From Cryptomeria japonica (lineage: Eukaryota > Streptophyta > Pinopsida > Cupressales > Cupressaceae): DNA of 64,000 bases. Below are positions 11,701 through 23,940 of the stretch, piece by piece. Within the stretch, counting starts at the first letter, position 1, and each line of letters opens with the position of its first letter. Below the pieces are notes generated by a model. That model was not told the DNA's origin, made no database searches, and saw nothing but the letters and a program-made list of their open reading frames with translations. The stretch covers positions 667,805,852 through 667,869,851 of the forward strand of contig NC_081412.1 of NCBI RefSeq assembly GCF_030272615.1. Direction: 5' to 3'. A program made the position numbers and the translations under genes.

Positions 11701-12989
11701 CTTGGATTGACTAGATTAGAAGCTTGAGAAACAAGTATAAGAGGAAATATTGAAGTATAATACCAAAAATAAGAGCACTAGTATGTTACAACCAAAAACT
11801 TGCGATATTTGGTTGTGTTTTCTCCCCAACAAAGTCAACGAAACTCTAAATATGAATCCTAATCTAAACTTGGGCGGTACATCATCTTATTCTCTTTTTA
11901 AAAATAGCTGTTAATCTTTTCTCCTTGTTTAGGAAAGAAGTTACAATTTACAGCAATAATGATTTGAACAACTTCAAAATTACTATGAAATAACTCAAGG
12001 AACACTAATGAAAAATACAAATAACAAGAACAAAGTTTCCATGAAAGCACACAATCTTTTGTTGCTTCCTTGAGATGAGCAAAAAGCACTTGAGCAAAAA
12101 TTCTTCAAATATTATGATCCTGTCAACCTTTAAACAATAACTTCTATATCCCAAAATGAACTTTCCAAGATAATAAGACAAAGCACAAAGTCTTTGTATT
12201 GATACACACTTACAATTTTATCAATTTTTAATTAAGATAACAAAGTAAAACTCAAAGTATTTAAATGATTATCTCAGTACTAATTCTACCTTACAAATGC
12301 TGAGATGTAACACAAAGTTTACAAAACAATATTTGTTCTACTATTTAACAATACTTTTCCACAATACTTTTACTCAATCAAAATAATCTATTTTATAATA
12401 AAAATGAAATAAGAACACTTTCACCATAAACCATAATGAATCCAATATAAAGTCTAAATGCCAAAGATGTCTTCTTATTTGATTAAGTTTGCAAAGTTAC
12501 AATATGAGCTTAAGGTTTAACTTTGCTCTTCACTTCAACAAAGTTTCATTGCATAAAATTAAAGGTGATAATTACAATGAGCACCCTCACATAAATATGA
12601 AAGGGGAAAAGAGCTAATCTAGGAAAGCTATAAAAAACTATGACTAAGTAAAAAATGAGTCCTACTTGACTTGGAACTTGTGCATATTCTAGATGCAAAA
12701 ACATAAATATAATTGACACTTGAATTGTCGAATTCTAACTGCAAAAATGCACCTACAATACAAAAATGTAAAGAAATTACTAAGTATCACTAGACACTCC
12801 ATTATGATCTCGCTTCATGAATTTCTCAAAATTTTGGAAGGAAATCTTCATTTGTTCTTTATCGGGTCATTGAGTATGACTCATGACAACTTTGACCTAA
12901 GTGATAGAATCTTCAAGATCAATATAGCATCTTTTGTCCTTCTTCAGAAGGGAAGCCAAATCATCCAGATTAACTTGCATATCTAGATC
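11701..12989. other. Non-coding spacer between the upstream ORF and gag of Element E
   Basis: AT-rich sequence with no frame that matches a known domain. A short imperfect dyad (ACAACCAAAAAC ... ATTTGGTTGT) lies at about 11788-11817. This would be the untranslated region upstream of gag on the minus strand. Confidence 0.45.
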
Positions 12990-15900
12990 AACTTATCAAT
13001 TGAATATATTGAGAAAATTTCTTTATCAACCTCTTCTCCAATGAGAAAGTTGAATTCTTTGATGATAACATCTTCATGAAGATGCTTTTGATTCTCATCA
13101 AAGAATGTACAAGGAAGTTTTGATACTTTTTCAATGATTTCCTTCCCTTTGTCATTACTTTCTTTTTGTGCATATCACATATTCTTGATAAGCATTTCTA
13201 TAGTGTTCATCTAATGTTCTAATGCTTCCGTTTGTTCAATATACATGTTTCTTGAAGGGAGCACTCCATTAACAACCATAACATCTAATTGAAAATATTC
13301 TAACTTCAACCATGAGTTGAAGTCCTTCTCTCGTGTCTCAAATTCTTATGAGAGTAGATCTAATTTTTTATCTACCTCAGACTTAACACCCTCTATATTG
13401 TTGATCAATGTAAACATAGAGAATAGAATATGTGTTCTTGGCCAAACATTCTGTCCATCCACTCACCCACTAATCTTCCTCATGAAGTGACCAGTTTAGC
13501 CTGTTTGATAACTTACTCATCAATTGATAAAGTAACTAGCTAAATTACCTTTGAGGACTTTTTTTATCTTAATCAACATAGTGGTGATTTGTTCCACTTA
13601 TTTTTTAAGTTTGTTCTTTTTGACTTTCTCTTCATTATACCTTGCTATGAGATTATCAAAAGATGTCTTAAAAGCATCTTCCATAGTACCCTCATGAGTT
13701 TGCTTGCCCAATCCAATTCTATTAATGACATAATTGTGGGTTGAATCTTGTCAATATTAGTGTCTAAAGGAGGCACTTCCAGTTCAACATACTTGTTCTT
13801 CAAGACATCCATTTTCACCCTAGACAAGGTTTTAGCCTTCTTTGTAACCTTAGGATTTATAGGAACCAACTGGTTGAAGTCAAAGTCATTTGGGGAGAGA
13901 ACTTGTTTCTTCCTCTTATGAGTATTTTAAATTAACCAGGGTGGCAAAAGTGTGTCATCTTCTACTCCTATGTCAATTACCTGGGATGAAATCTCTTGAT
14001 TCTATAAATTTATGGTCACAATGAGAGGGGTAGGAGTCATAATTGTAGATGGATTCCCAATGACTGAAACTTTGGGTGCAAGTTCAATCTCTGACACAAA
14101 TTTATCAAAATCTTCTAACATATAAGTAGACACTTCAGATAAATTTGGGAGAAACACATTTTCAATATTGTCCTATGGAGTGTCTAAAGATGACTCACTA
14201 GTTGTTGTGGAAGGAATGGTATGAATTACTACATTGGGAGCATCAAATGCATAGGAGATAGTGGAACCAAAAGGAATAGGATTAGAAACTAAAACTAGTG
14301 AAGGAGTTATACCTAAAGTATCATGAAATATGGAGGGAATAGTTTTTTTGTGTCCTTTCAAATTGGGAAGTACTAGGAATTTTAGGAAACCCTTCCTCAT
14401 CATACTCCTCTTCTTGTTCTTTTTTTAATGCTTCTTATTCTTGTATTTCCTCTTCAAAAAATTCTTCTTCAACTTCTTCTTTTGTCTGAGTATCTTGAAC
14501 TTATGATTCCCCTTGACACTCATCTTTACCCTTTCCAATAGTGAGCTTGAATTTAGGAGCTTTTGGGGTCATGAAATCTTGCCTATTTTTAGTTCTCAAC
14601 TTAGAAGTCTTTCCCAGTGGTCCTGCAATATCATCTTCTGATCTAGTTTGGAATGACTTCAATTGAATTCCTTTCCATGTTAACTAGACATTAGTATTGG
14701 CAAGAATATTCTAAAACCTAACCCTTGTTGAATTCATTTCCTTCTATAACCACCGAATGAGAGGAAGTGGCAAATCTACAATCTTATTCTTCTCATACAT
14801 TGGATCTAGAATGTTTCCATCATCTTCAAAGTCCTTAGGAATATCAACAAGATTAAGGTTCTCCATTTACTCAACAATGAGATGACAATAATGAAGCTTT
14901 CTGATATGTTTCTCTATTTCATAGTCTATCCAGATATCTTCTACATAGTGAACATGAGTATAACTTTTCTTTCTAGCTTGTTCTTCATGCTCTTGTAGTC
15001 AAAATATTTCCTAGCTTTGAAGAGATTCATGGTAACCCTTCTCATTTCCTCATCCATGCCCTTAGCCTTATAAATGTAATCAATCGAATATCTCCCAATG
15101 GTGAGAGAGAACTTGAACCTAGGCTTGTGTGAACTTGACTAGTGTTCATGTATTGTTACCATCTAACGAGCCAACTCCATGAGCATAATTTTGTCTGATG
15201 GGTACCTAGGGAGCATGAAGATCTCATCATCATAGCATCCTACTCCAAGGTAGGTGAAATTAGGGCACCCATATTGATTCATCACATTCTAGGCTTCATT
15301 TGACACCCTCTTCTTCTAGATATCCTTATCAAACGTGCACATGTAGTGATACAAGAAAGCATAATTTACTCTCATGAAATGATGTAGACTGTTCTTTGGA
15401 GTCAACTAAGAGTAGTATTGGTATATTGGAATTTGGCTTCTATCCCCTATGGACAATCCTGGAAAGTGCCTCATTGAGGCTGCTACATACGCTAGATATG
15501 AAGTCATATAAAAATTCAAAGTAGTTGGGACCTTGGTAAGTTTCTCACATAAAGCGTTACTTATCTATTTACCCCAATAGATATTTTTCTTTTTTTTCTA
15601 GATGATATGGATGTATTGACACATCCATTCATGATATATATGTGAAATAAGAAGTCCTTTCACCCTACTAAGAATATTAATCAAATCATTTACCTCCTCA
15701 ATAAAGTCACTTCGATGAATGGTCTTAAGCCATCTTGCAATAGTAGGCCTAGTGGTTTTCAATAAATTGTCATTGATATTCTTTCCACACTTATCTGAAT
15801 AATTGTTATTATATGTTTGAGTTGACTACATGTTAATATTGGCATATTGATCAATGTTTAGACATTTAAAAATTGTGTCAAAGAAGTACTCATCCAATTT

Positions 15901-16210
15901 TATGAGAGTTTTCTTTCTTTTTGCATCCTTGACAGACCTGCTTACTGGATCAAACCCATTAGCTAATGCTAACACAAACTCAGGGTTCTGTGTTGAGATT
16001 GGAAAAGTTGCAACTAAGTGAATTCCATTGTTAATAATTGCCTCCTTATAATATTCTGGTGGCTATTTCACTCTTTTAAGAAACTCTTCAAGATCTACAT
16101 GACCAATCTCTATGTCTCTAATGTTGTCAATATTAGATGAGACAGGAGAAGATGGGAAGACTAGATGAGGATCTTTCTTCTTAAACTTCATAGTTCTCTT
16201 TCTTGGTGAT
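12990..16210 (-). pseudogene. Element E ORF upstream of gag (function unknown, broken)
   Basis: The minus-strand translation is protein-like for over 3 kb with about 15 or more stops. It starts near 16210 (MIESSPRKRTMKFKKKDPH). It continues through TIARWLKTIHRSDFIEEVND (about 15745), LYVRN/KLTKVPTTLNFYMTSYL (about 15550), RQ-poor NYAFLYHYMCTFDKD (about 15370) and GCPNFTYLGVGCYDDEIFML (about 15270-15210). It ends in a Lys/Glu-rich tail (EEEFFEEEIQE near 14450) and further degraded sequence to about 12990. No enzymatic motif is visible. Ogre-type elements are known to carry an uncharacterised ORF here, so that is the likely identity. Confidence 0.7.
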
Positions 16211-17750
16211 GACTCTATCATCTGACTATGATTGTAACTGCAAAAATTGATAAGTAATCGTCACCATGCCTAGTTCATCAGATTCACTTCATTAGGGTTT
16301 TAAAAACCCTAATTCATTGGTAGAACAAAATTGTATTTGGGTATAAATTGGGTCTGTAACCCCAATTTACATGTCTCTGTAGTTGGTGCAAATCAAGTTT
16401 ACAAACCTGATTTACACCTAAAATAGTTGTGGTTCAAAAACCGTATCTCAAACTTATAAGTCTAATTTGCATTTGGGAATATATTGTAAATCACATTGGT
16501 GTAAATCAGACTTACAAACCCGATTTACATTTTTGAAGGTTCATACAAAAAAAGGTGGTGTAGATCACATTTGTAAACTCGATTTACACCATAGTAAACC
16601 ACAAAGTGATGACTCTATTTTTGGTGCCTGTCAGGGTCGTACTGATATACACCATTAAGGAGGGGCTTGGTGTAGATCAAGGTTACGACCTCGATATACA
16701 CCACAACACAACACTTCCTATTATGTATTGTTGCTGGTGTAAGGCAGGGTTACGACCCTGACTTACACCCATATGGAAGGACTTGGTGTCAGTCGGGGAT
16801 GTAAACCCACCTTACACCAAACAATAGTGACCTAGGTCTAAGTTACCTTATGCTGGGGTCGTAACCTCGACATACACGAAACAATAGGGTTTGGTGTATA
16901 TCGAGGCTATGGAACTAACATCCACCAAACAATGGAATTTCAGATTGTGCTTTTTGATATATACTGTGTATGTTAGGGATACAAACTTGTCATACATTTC
17001 AACAAAAGGAACTCGGTGTATGATGGGATTCTTGTCTCCACATACACCAAGAGAGATGCTTTAAAAATAAAAAATGTTGTTACGGGAAGAAAACCCAAGC
17101 AGAGCTCGAAAAAACCCTAAACAAAATAAGAGGGAAGGAAAGAAAACATACCCAAAAAGAAAACCTACAAATCAACCTCGACTCAAAGATTTTCAAAACT
17201 CATTCTTGAAGTAGGGGTGCACAAGACAAAAATGAAAAGAAAAATATCTAGAAAGAAAAACAAACAAGATAATAAAGCAAGAAGAAATCAAAACAATTTC
17301 AAAGACCTAGCCAATAAATGCTCAAATGTGCAAATTAAATGATGTATTTCAGTGTTGTAACCCCAAAATACACCAAGATGTGTATTTAAGGTTTACAACC
17401 CTGAAATACAAATTTTGGGTGCATTTCAACACAGGTGCAACTCAGACTTATGAGTCCAATTTTCACTTGAAGGCAAAAGGAGGTGTAACTCAGATTTGTA
17501 AGTCTGAATTGCACCAAAAGACTAAAGCAAGTGTAGAATCGAAGTTTAACTCTGACATTGCATCACTTTTGAAAAAGACTAAAAAAGACAACTTTGAGTT
17601 AACTTTTTGAATTAACAACTTGAACTAGGATCCTAGTAAGACTAACAAGGCAAAAATTGTCTCAAAAAATGAACTTGAAGAGTTAAATTACGAATTCAAA
17701 AAAAAATCGTAGGGGTTATCCCATTTTTGCATCTTGATAAAAAACAAGGA
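15609..17750 (-). repeat. Right copy of 2.1-kb direct repeat flanking Element E
   Basis: This is the partner of 3182-5290, in the same orientation. Similarity begins at GATGTATTGA (15609) and ends near ATAAAAAACAAGGA (about 17742-17755). It includes the start of the upstream ORF (15609-16210) and the hairpin array (16336-17530). No sharp TG...CA terminus is obvious; TGCAAAAA on the minus strand near 17735 is a candidate LTR start. Confidence 0.85.
16336..17530. repeat. Array of degenerate inverted repeats (right copy)
   Basis: This is the same array as at 3878-5055, with about the same number and spacing of dyads. Units include TTGGTGTAAATCAGAC...CCCGATTTACA (16496-16533), GGTGTAGATCAAGG...CTCGATATACACC (about 16670-16705), GTGTAAGGCAGGG...CTGACTTACACC (about 16736-16770) and GGTGTAACTCAG...CTGAATTGCACC (about 17481-17515). 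Unit-to-unit differences are largely shared with the left copy, so the array diversified before the repeat was duplicated. Confidence 0.8.
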
Positions 17751-17760
17751 TAACAAATAT

Positions 17761-19345
17761 AAAGCTATGAAGTATCTTGTTAGATGGGAATTGTGTGAAG
17801 AGATTTTTTGGAAACACATGTTTCAAATTAATTGACTTTAGGAGGGAGACATAAATACGACATTCTTCTTTAACTTTGTCAAAGCTAGAAGACATGGGAA
17901 TATTATCACAATTGTGTTTACCTAGGGAGACGAATTATCTTCTTTTCAAGATATGTCGAAAGGGGGCTATTTCAACATTACCCTTCTTTATTCGCGGAGA
18001 ACTTACCACTTGCAATGGATGAATAGAATCTTATTTTGGATTGTATTTTCTTAGTAGTATCTAATGGGATGAATGAGATTCTTACAATCCCATCTCTCTA
18101 GATGAATTAGAAGGGATTGCGTTTTAGATGAAGAAAGGGAAAGCCCTTGGGCTTGATGCATTTCCAATAGAATTATTTCAAGAATTTTGGGAGATTATCA
18201 AATATGACTTATTGGAGGTAGCATCATGCAAGAATCATGAACAAATATATGTTGAGAGCAATGAATTTCATGTTTCTTGTACTTATGCCCAAAAGATAAG
18301 GGGCTAATTCGATAGGTCTATTCAGGGCCAATGCTCTATGCAAATTGGTATATAAGATATATCTAAGTTGATAGTGGAGAGACTTAAGTTGTGGCTCAAC
18401 AACGTTATTTTTAAAGAGTAGGGGGGTTTGTGGCAAGTGGGCAAATTTTGGATGGGGTGGTCATTATAGAAGAAGCCATTCACTCCATGGAGAACTATAA
18501 GGAGAAGTTCATGTTCATCAAATTGGACATGGTCAAAGCTTATGATCAGGTCGAATGGTCATTTCCTCAGCTTTTGTGTTTGGATTTGACTAGGTTAATT
18601 AGGTAATGAGTTGCATTCTGTTTATTTCATATTCTATGCTAATTAATAGTGATCCATCTATCTTGTTTGATGCCTTAAGGGACCTTCAATAGGGTGACTC
18701 TTTGTCATCTTATTTGTTTATCTTAATTGCCAATGGCTTAGGAAGAATCTTAGAGAAAGACAAGGTGCTCCCTACTCAAATTCCTTTTTGTCTTTCAAAT
18801 ATGGTATTTAGGTGCAACAAATTTAATTTAAAGATTCCTATTATTTGTCATTGTTGTTATTAAGCAAGCCATACTTTTAAGAGTTGCATGAACAACAAGA
18901 TACATCATTTTGTTTGGAGGAAAAAAGATCACACTCCAACTACTATTAAGGAGTCTATTACATCCTTTGAGGAGATGCATAAATAAGGCAATGAAGGAAA
19001 TCCCTTGTGAACAATGCAATTTTGGCGTCCTCTTTTAAAGCTTTGGGGTTGGAAGAGATTCTACTTGTGGTGTTATGAAATTTTCTTGTTCCAAGAAAAA
19101 AATAGAGGAAAAAAGATCCTTTTATTATTGTTAAACAAAAATCACCAAAACAATTTTATAAACCACCTTGACTTTGGGTTGCTTGTTTATAAGGTTTTGG
19201 GGTGTCATGTCTTTTGTTGTTTCCATGTTGTTCCTTGGTTGCCCTTTGATGTCTTATTGTGCTTATTGCTAACCTCTTGTAAAAGGGTTTAGGCCCTTTA
19301 AAAACCCTTGCTTACCTTAATAAATAAATAAATAAACAAATAAGG
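17761..19345 (+). pseudogene. LINE (non-LTR retrotransposon) fragment with A-rich tail
   Basis: The plus-strand translation shows LINE RT pieces broken by stops: WELCEEIFWKHMFQINWL and NTTFFFNFVKARRHGN (about 17800-17900), then LDGVVIIEEAIHSMENY and FIKLDMVKAYDQVEWSF (about 18450-18567). GDSLSSYLFILIANGLG follows (about 18690-18740). The YADD active-site segment is not visible. The fragment ends in a (TAAA)-rich tail at 19318-19345, the expected 3' end of a target-primed insertion. It starts right at the Element E repeat end. Confidence 0.8.
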
Positions 19346-19632
19346 TACAAATTTGATGAATAAAGTTTGAAAAATTAACCTACAAAAATATAAATAAATA
19401 AACTCATGAAACTTGAGATTTAACCTTGAAAATCTTATGAAATGAAAAGCCAATTTTTTGTATTAACATTTACAGTATTATTGACAATTAATTAAAAAAG
19501 AGTCATAAGTATAAAAATATTTACCGTTTATTTCTCATCCTATCCTTACAAAGTAAAAATGACTAAAATACTCTTATTCTCCTAAATACAACACTAAGAT
19601 CAAACTTTGCATGTCAAATCAAACTCTTTACC

Positions 19633-19642
19633 TCTATAAATA
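19633..19642 (+). promoter_or_regulatory. TATA-box-like motif without a following gene
   Basis: CTATAAATAG is a textbook plant TATA box, followed about 30 bases later by a CA-containing region. No convincing open frame follows within 500 bases, so this may be a chance match in AT-rich DNA or the relic of a promoter. Confidence 0.25.
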
Positions 19643-20261
19643 GTTTTTAGTGAGGTTGGAGCTTTCCCCAAGCAAAATACAAAAGTAAGTAAAAGGGTGT
19701 CAATTGAATTTAACAAAACAATCAAAACCTTATTTTTAATTTTAAGGTAGTTTTAAATCTAAAATAAACCTCCAAAAAAATTAATTTAAAATGTTTTATT
19801 TTAAAAAAAAAATTAAATTTAAGGCACTCAATTTTTATGTGTTGTTATTTTTTATAAAAATAATATTCCATATAATTTCAAAAAGATTTAATAATTTTTT
19901 TTCTTCTTTTATCGTCTTCTTTTTTCAATTTCAATTATAACAATTATATATTTAACAAACAATACAAATTTCATTTGAAAAAAAATGTACTATAAATATC
20001 CTTGATGGTAAGAACAACACCACAACTTAACAATCACACTATGCTAATACTAACTAAACTACTTTCCAACGCCGACTACTTTGAAATCAATTTATTAATA
20101 CAATAAAATATTTATATTATGTATTGTTATATTATATACTTTGACATGTAAATGGCTTTCAAACTTATAATAAAAGACAAGAATTTTTGTTGGCCCACTT
20201 ACACCATTATAGTCCACCCTTGGTTCACCTCTCATGTAATTATTGTTCATACAAACTCATG

Positions 20262-20565
20262 TCCAATGAAGATAAATAATAACCCACTTACACTCATCAC
20301 ATCTAGATTATGCTCACAAACATGTACCATCAAGGTTGTAGCTATTTTGGCTCAAAAAATGCACTGTCGTACACAACACTTCTGTCGAGCCCACAGCCAT
20401 TTTGTGTCTATTTTGTAGTTTTTCTGTTCGCATAACACACAAGTTATCTCTCGTATGATAGTGCAGTTTTGTGCGTCTGAACATCAAGATTCCCAATGAG
20501 CATAAATAATAACCCATTTACACTCATCATATCTAGATTATACTCACAAACATGGACTGTCAAGA
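20262..20565. repeat. Direct repeat pair of about 75 bp
   Basis: 20262-20335 and 20491-20565 share CCAATGA..ATAAATAATAACC, then CACTCATCA.ATCTAGATTAT and CTCACAAACATG, with few mismatches. The intervening 155 bp contains an imperfect inverted pair around TGCACTGTCGTACACAAC and GATAGTGCAGTTTTGTGCG. No coding content. Confidence 0.7.
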
Positions 20566-21039
20566 TTCCCTAGAGATCACCCATCCCAAACTACTCTAAC
20601 TCAAATAAACATTATATTTTTACATTAAAATATTAATCTTAGCTCGAAAAAAACAAAACCTAATTTTTTAGAAATTGCATATTTATTTTGAAATAGCTCC
20701 CCTATTTTGACAATTCACACACCATAGATGAGTCAACTCAATCCATCAAATGAGTAATGAAAAAGATCATGCACTATCATTTACTTGTTCCCAGCATTTA
20801 TGTCCGGACAGCCATATTGCGTGATGCAAATTCTAATGGCAATTTGTATTCAACGTTCTTTGAAAATAACTGTGATAAAATATACATGTAAATTCTAGAT
20901 GTAAGGTAGTAAATACATAAGAAAAATTAAATTTATTAAATAATTAAAACTTAAGAATTATTTTAAGGTTTAATTAGACTATTATTTCAAATTATTTCAT
21001 CACAATAAAAAAATAAGAAAATGAATAATTTATATAATG

Positions 21040-21310
21040 ATTGTTGTTGGGATTTAATTGAGTGAATTTTTATTGGTATCAATCTTTGGATCATATTCTA
21101 TGATGTATTATCAAGATGAAAGAGTTGAATGGATCACACTGCATGAGCCATCATTAAGATGGGAGAGCTGCACGATCCATCGACTCTCTCATTTTGATGA
21201 TGGATTATGGAGTGATCCCAAACATTGATGCAAATAAAAGTTCACACAATTGAATCCAGAAGCACAACAACTATCATTATAGACTGTGGAAATCTAATGT
21301 CTCTGAATAT
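21040..21310. mobile_element. MITE-like inverted-repeat element, relative of the one at 10397
   Basis: The left arm (about 21045-21110, starting TTGTTGTTGGGATTTAATTG) pairs with the right arm (about 21225-21290, CAATTGAATCCAGAAGCACA...). The inner part carries ATCCATC/GATGATGGAT motifs. The right end reads TATAGACTGTGGAAATCTAATG, close to TATGGACTGTGGAAATTTCATG at the end of the 10397 MITE, which makes them one family. No TSD could be fixed. Confidence 0.6.
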
Positions 21311-22299
21311 ATAATGATTTCCAAACAAACTATCACGCTCATCAATCACCCCTTGAACACAAGAACCAAGATGGTTGTGGCCTAAGATTTGTTTAACATA
21401 GGTAATCCGGAATATAAAATTTATTGACTAATCTAACAATAAAATATAGAACTTTGACATATTAAAATCCCAAGCCAAGTAAGAAAAATGAACTCCAGAA
21501 TTTACAAACTGTTACTTCAGATTCATTAGAGTGTCCATGAGATCCAATGAATAAGTAAGTTAAAGAGTTAAAGAGTTAAGACAAACCATGTATAAGTCAG
21601 TTCAAAAGCACACGTGACGAACGAAATGGTTTTGTAAATAAGTACTTTAAAGTCATGAAATCTCAGTACAATCCAAATATTCTTGTATTCAGATAATACA
21701 TACATTTAATTCTTTAATACAATCAATCCAATCTTTTCCCAATAAACTACAAATTATCTGCAACACACACTAATCAAGTATGAAGGTAGTTTGGTGCCAT
21801 CATCAAATCCAAAGTAATTTCGGGTTAAATTTAAAAAAAATATGTTAACAAACTTGCAATACGAAGAAACCACAAAACCTTAAGTTTATTGATGGAAAGT
21901 AGGGATAAATTTTTTGCCAAAAGTTTGAGGTTATATACAAAAATTCAATTTCCAAAAATATAGGTGCACCGTATAACTAAAAGCTCTCTAGTGCTTAAGA
22001 ACTTCACATAGAAGAAAATATGCATCATAGTAACATTCCATGTACATAGATTGGGAACAGTGTAAAGGTAATTCATGTAGCCAGGTTTTAAAACGCAGGT
22101 AAGGGAAAATTGAATATTGTATTTGTGAAAATAAAGAAAATTTCAATATTGTTTATTTATTATTATGATGTTTGATCACGATGGAATTGCATTGCATAGT
22201 TTTAAAGTCAAACTCATTAACTTTTTATTTATTGTAGTGTAAGATTTCTACAATTCATAATTTATTTGAAATTATTTTTAGATTAGACTGAGTGAGGAT

Positions 22300-22360
22300 A
22301 TTTTAAATCAATAGTTCAGATTACACTCCCTGATCCATCATCAAGATAGAGAGCTAAGGG
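22300..22360. repeat. Fragment of the same MITE family
   Basis: TGATCCATCATCAAGATAGA at about 22340 matches the inner arm motif of the MITEs at 10397 and 21040. Only one arm is recognisable, so this is a remnant. Confidence 0.35.
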
Positions 22361-22530
22361 AGACAAAACATAGTGTATATAGATTAGATACAAATATTGT
22401 ACATTTACTTCTACTTCAGAATCTACTTAGAAAATTTATGATTGTTCCTATACTAGTGAGCAAGCACTACTGTCATCAACAACTACTTATATTTTAAGGT
22501 TGATCCAATGCTTTATGGAACCGACTATCT

Positions 22531-22621
22531 AGCCAACTAAAACACAACCCATACAAAAGAGAACGCTTAAAACCTTTTTTTTTGAAAACTCTCTTTTGTA
22601 TAGGTTGTGTTTTAGTTGGCT
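22531..22621. repeat. Near-perfect 31-bp inverted repeat (hairpin)
   Basis: The arm at 22531-22561 (AGCCAACTAAAACACAACCC, then ATACAAAAGAG) and the arm at 22591-22621 are reverse complements with a single mismatch, separated by about 29 bases that include a T9 run. It could be a solo MITE terminus pair or the source of a fold-back RNA. No flanking gene is visible. Confidence 0.75.
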
Positions 22622-23940
22622 TGGTAGTCACTTGCTAAAGAGGAAATAACACAAATCTTACCACAAAAAGAAAAGGAAGATATTCAATTTTGATTTTTAA
22701 CACAAAAGACATCACCAAAATGAAACTTAAGTTTGTTGCATGAAGTGATTACAATGGCAGCATAGGTTGGAGGTTGGTGCAGTGCCCCACAATGGCACCC
22801 TTTTGTAGGCATAGACATATTTATAATGCTACATGATGAGTTGATCTGTTTAACTTGGTACTTGATAATTATGTCTAGATGTTATATAAAGATGTCATAA
22901 TCCTATCCAACACATGTGCAGATCATAGGGGTCTATCAAAATCAAGTACAGTTAAGTGGGGTGCATTTCTCCATAAGAAGGTAATTGACTCAACCCAACA
23001 ATGAGGTGGCTTTGGGTGATAAAAACATATATAATGTCTCCTTTCTGTGTTTTTGGAACTTACGAGTTTTTTTTATGGTTTCTTGAATGTTTACAAACTA
23101 AAATAACAAGAAATGTAACTAGGTACAGTAACAATCACAATTTAGTTTTCCTGCTCCAATCATAACATTTAGATTTGTCAATTTGAATTTCCACTATATA
23201 CTAGAAACAAATTGGAAATTAATTAATGAACAATATGCAATGCTGATCTAATAATACTCTAATATGAACTGCACTATATTAAGATAATTATTCTTATTCA
23301 ACAATTCTGAGAATACAATGACATGCATTACAAATACCTCTTGGTACACAAATAGCAGTCATTGGCAACAACTGGTATATACTGACCACCCCTCCAAAAG
23401 TGTTCCCAAGGCTACAATGAATCCTCTAGCAGTCCTCTAATGTTGTGCAATGGAATCACAAAGTGGTGTTTAGGGCTTGTGCAACTGTAGGATCAACTTC
23501 AAAGTCTCCCCTAACAGTTGCGCTAACTAAAATATATTTGTCGCCCTGCTGAGTGTGTAGGAATGTTGTGATTCCCTAGTGAATGTGAGGAATGTTGTGG
23601 ATCATCAAGGGACTCAAGCAGATCACCAAATCAACAATGAATGATGGTGCTCCTTTAATATTTGCTTGCAAATTTTGATCACTCAACCAGAAAGTATGCT
23701 AAAAAAAGAGTCTCCATATCAGCTCATCATGCAACCCCCGAGTGGAATTGCCAATGCTAGAGATGAGGGTTTTCATCCTCACATCTAAAGTTCAGTCCCA
23801 TGAGGGTTTTCAACCTCCTAGATCTCTAAAAACAACAATAAGGGTTTTATTCTTGGATGCAAATTCTAATACAAAATTCTAAAATGAAAAATGTCAATTG
23901 AAGTGGCATACCAAATAAACAAGCGTCACATAGTAGAAAA

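Larger units (their letters stand above)
3182..17750 (-). mobile_element. Element E: decayed Ty3/gypsy retrotransposon, Tat/Ogre-like
   Basis: The order on the minus strand is flanking repeat (17750-15609), an ORF upstream of gag (about 16210-12990), gag (about 11700-9644), protease (9510-9262), a Tat-type RNase H (about 9110-8395), RT (about 8340-7050), RNase H (about 7050-6505), integrase (6560-5407) and a second copy of the flanking repeat (5290-3182). Every domain has stops or frameshifts, so the copy is dead. An ORF upstream of gag and an additional RNase H are known features of the Tat/Ogre branch. The left end is cut by a copia LTR, and a foldback MITE sits in gag at about 10400-10800. 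Confidence 0.85.
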
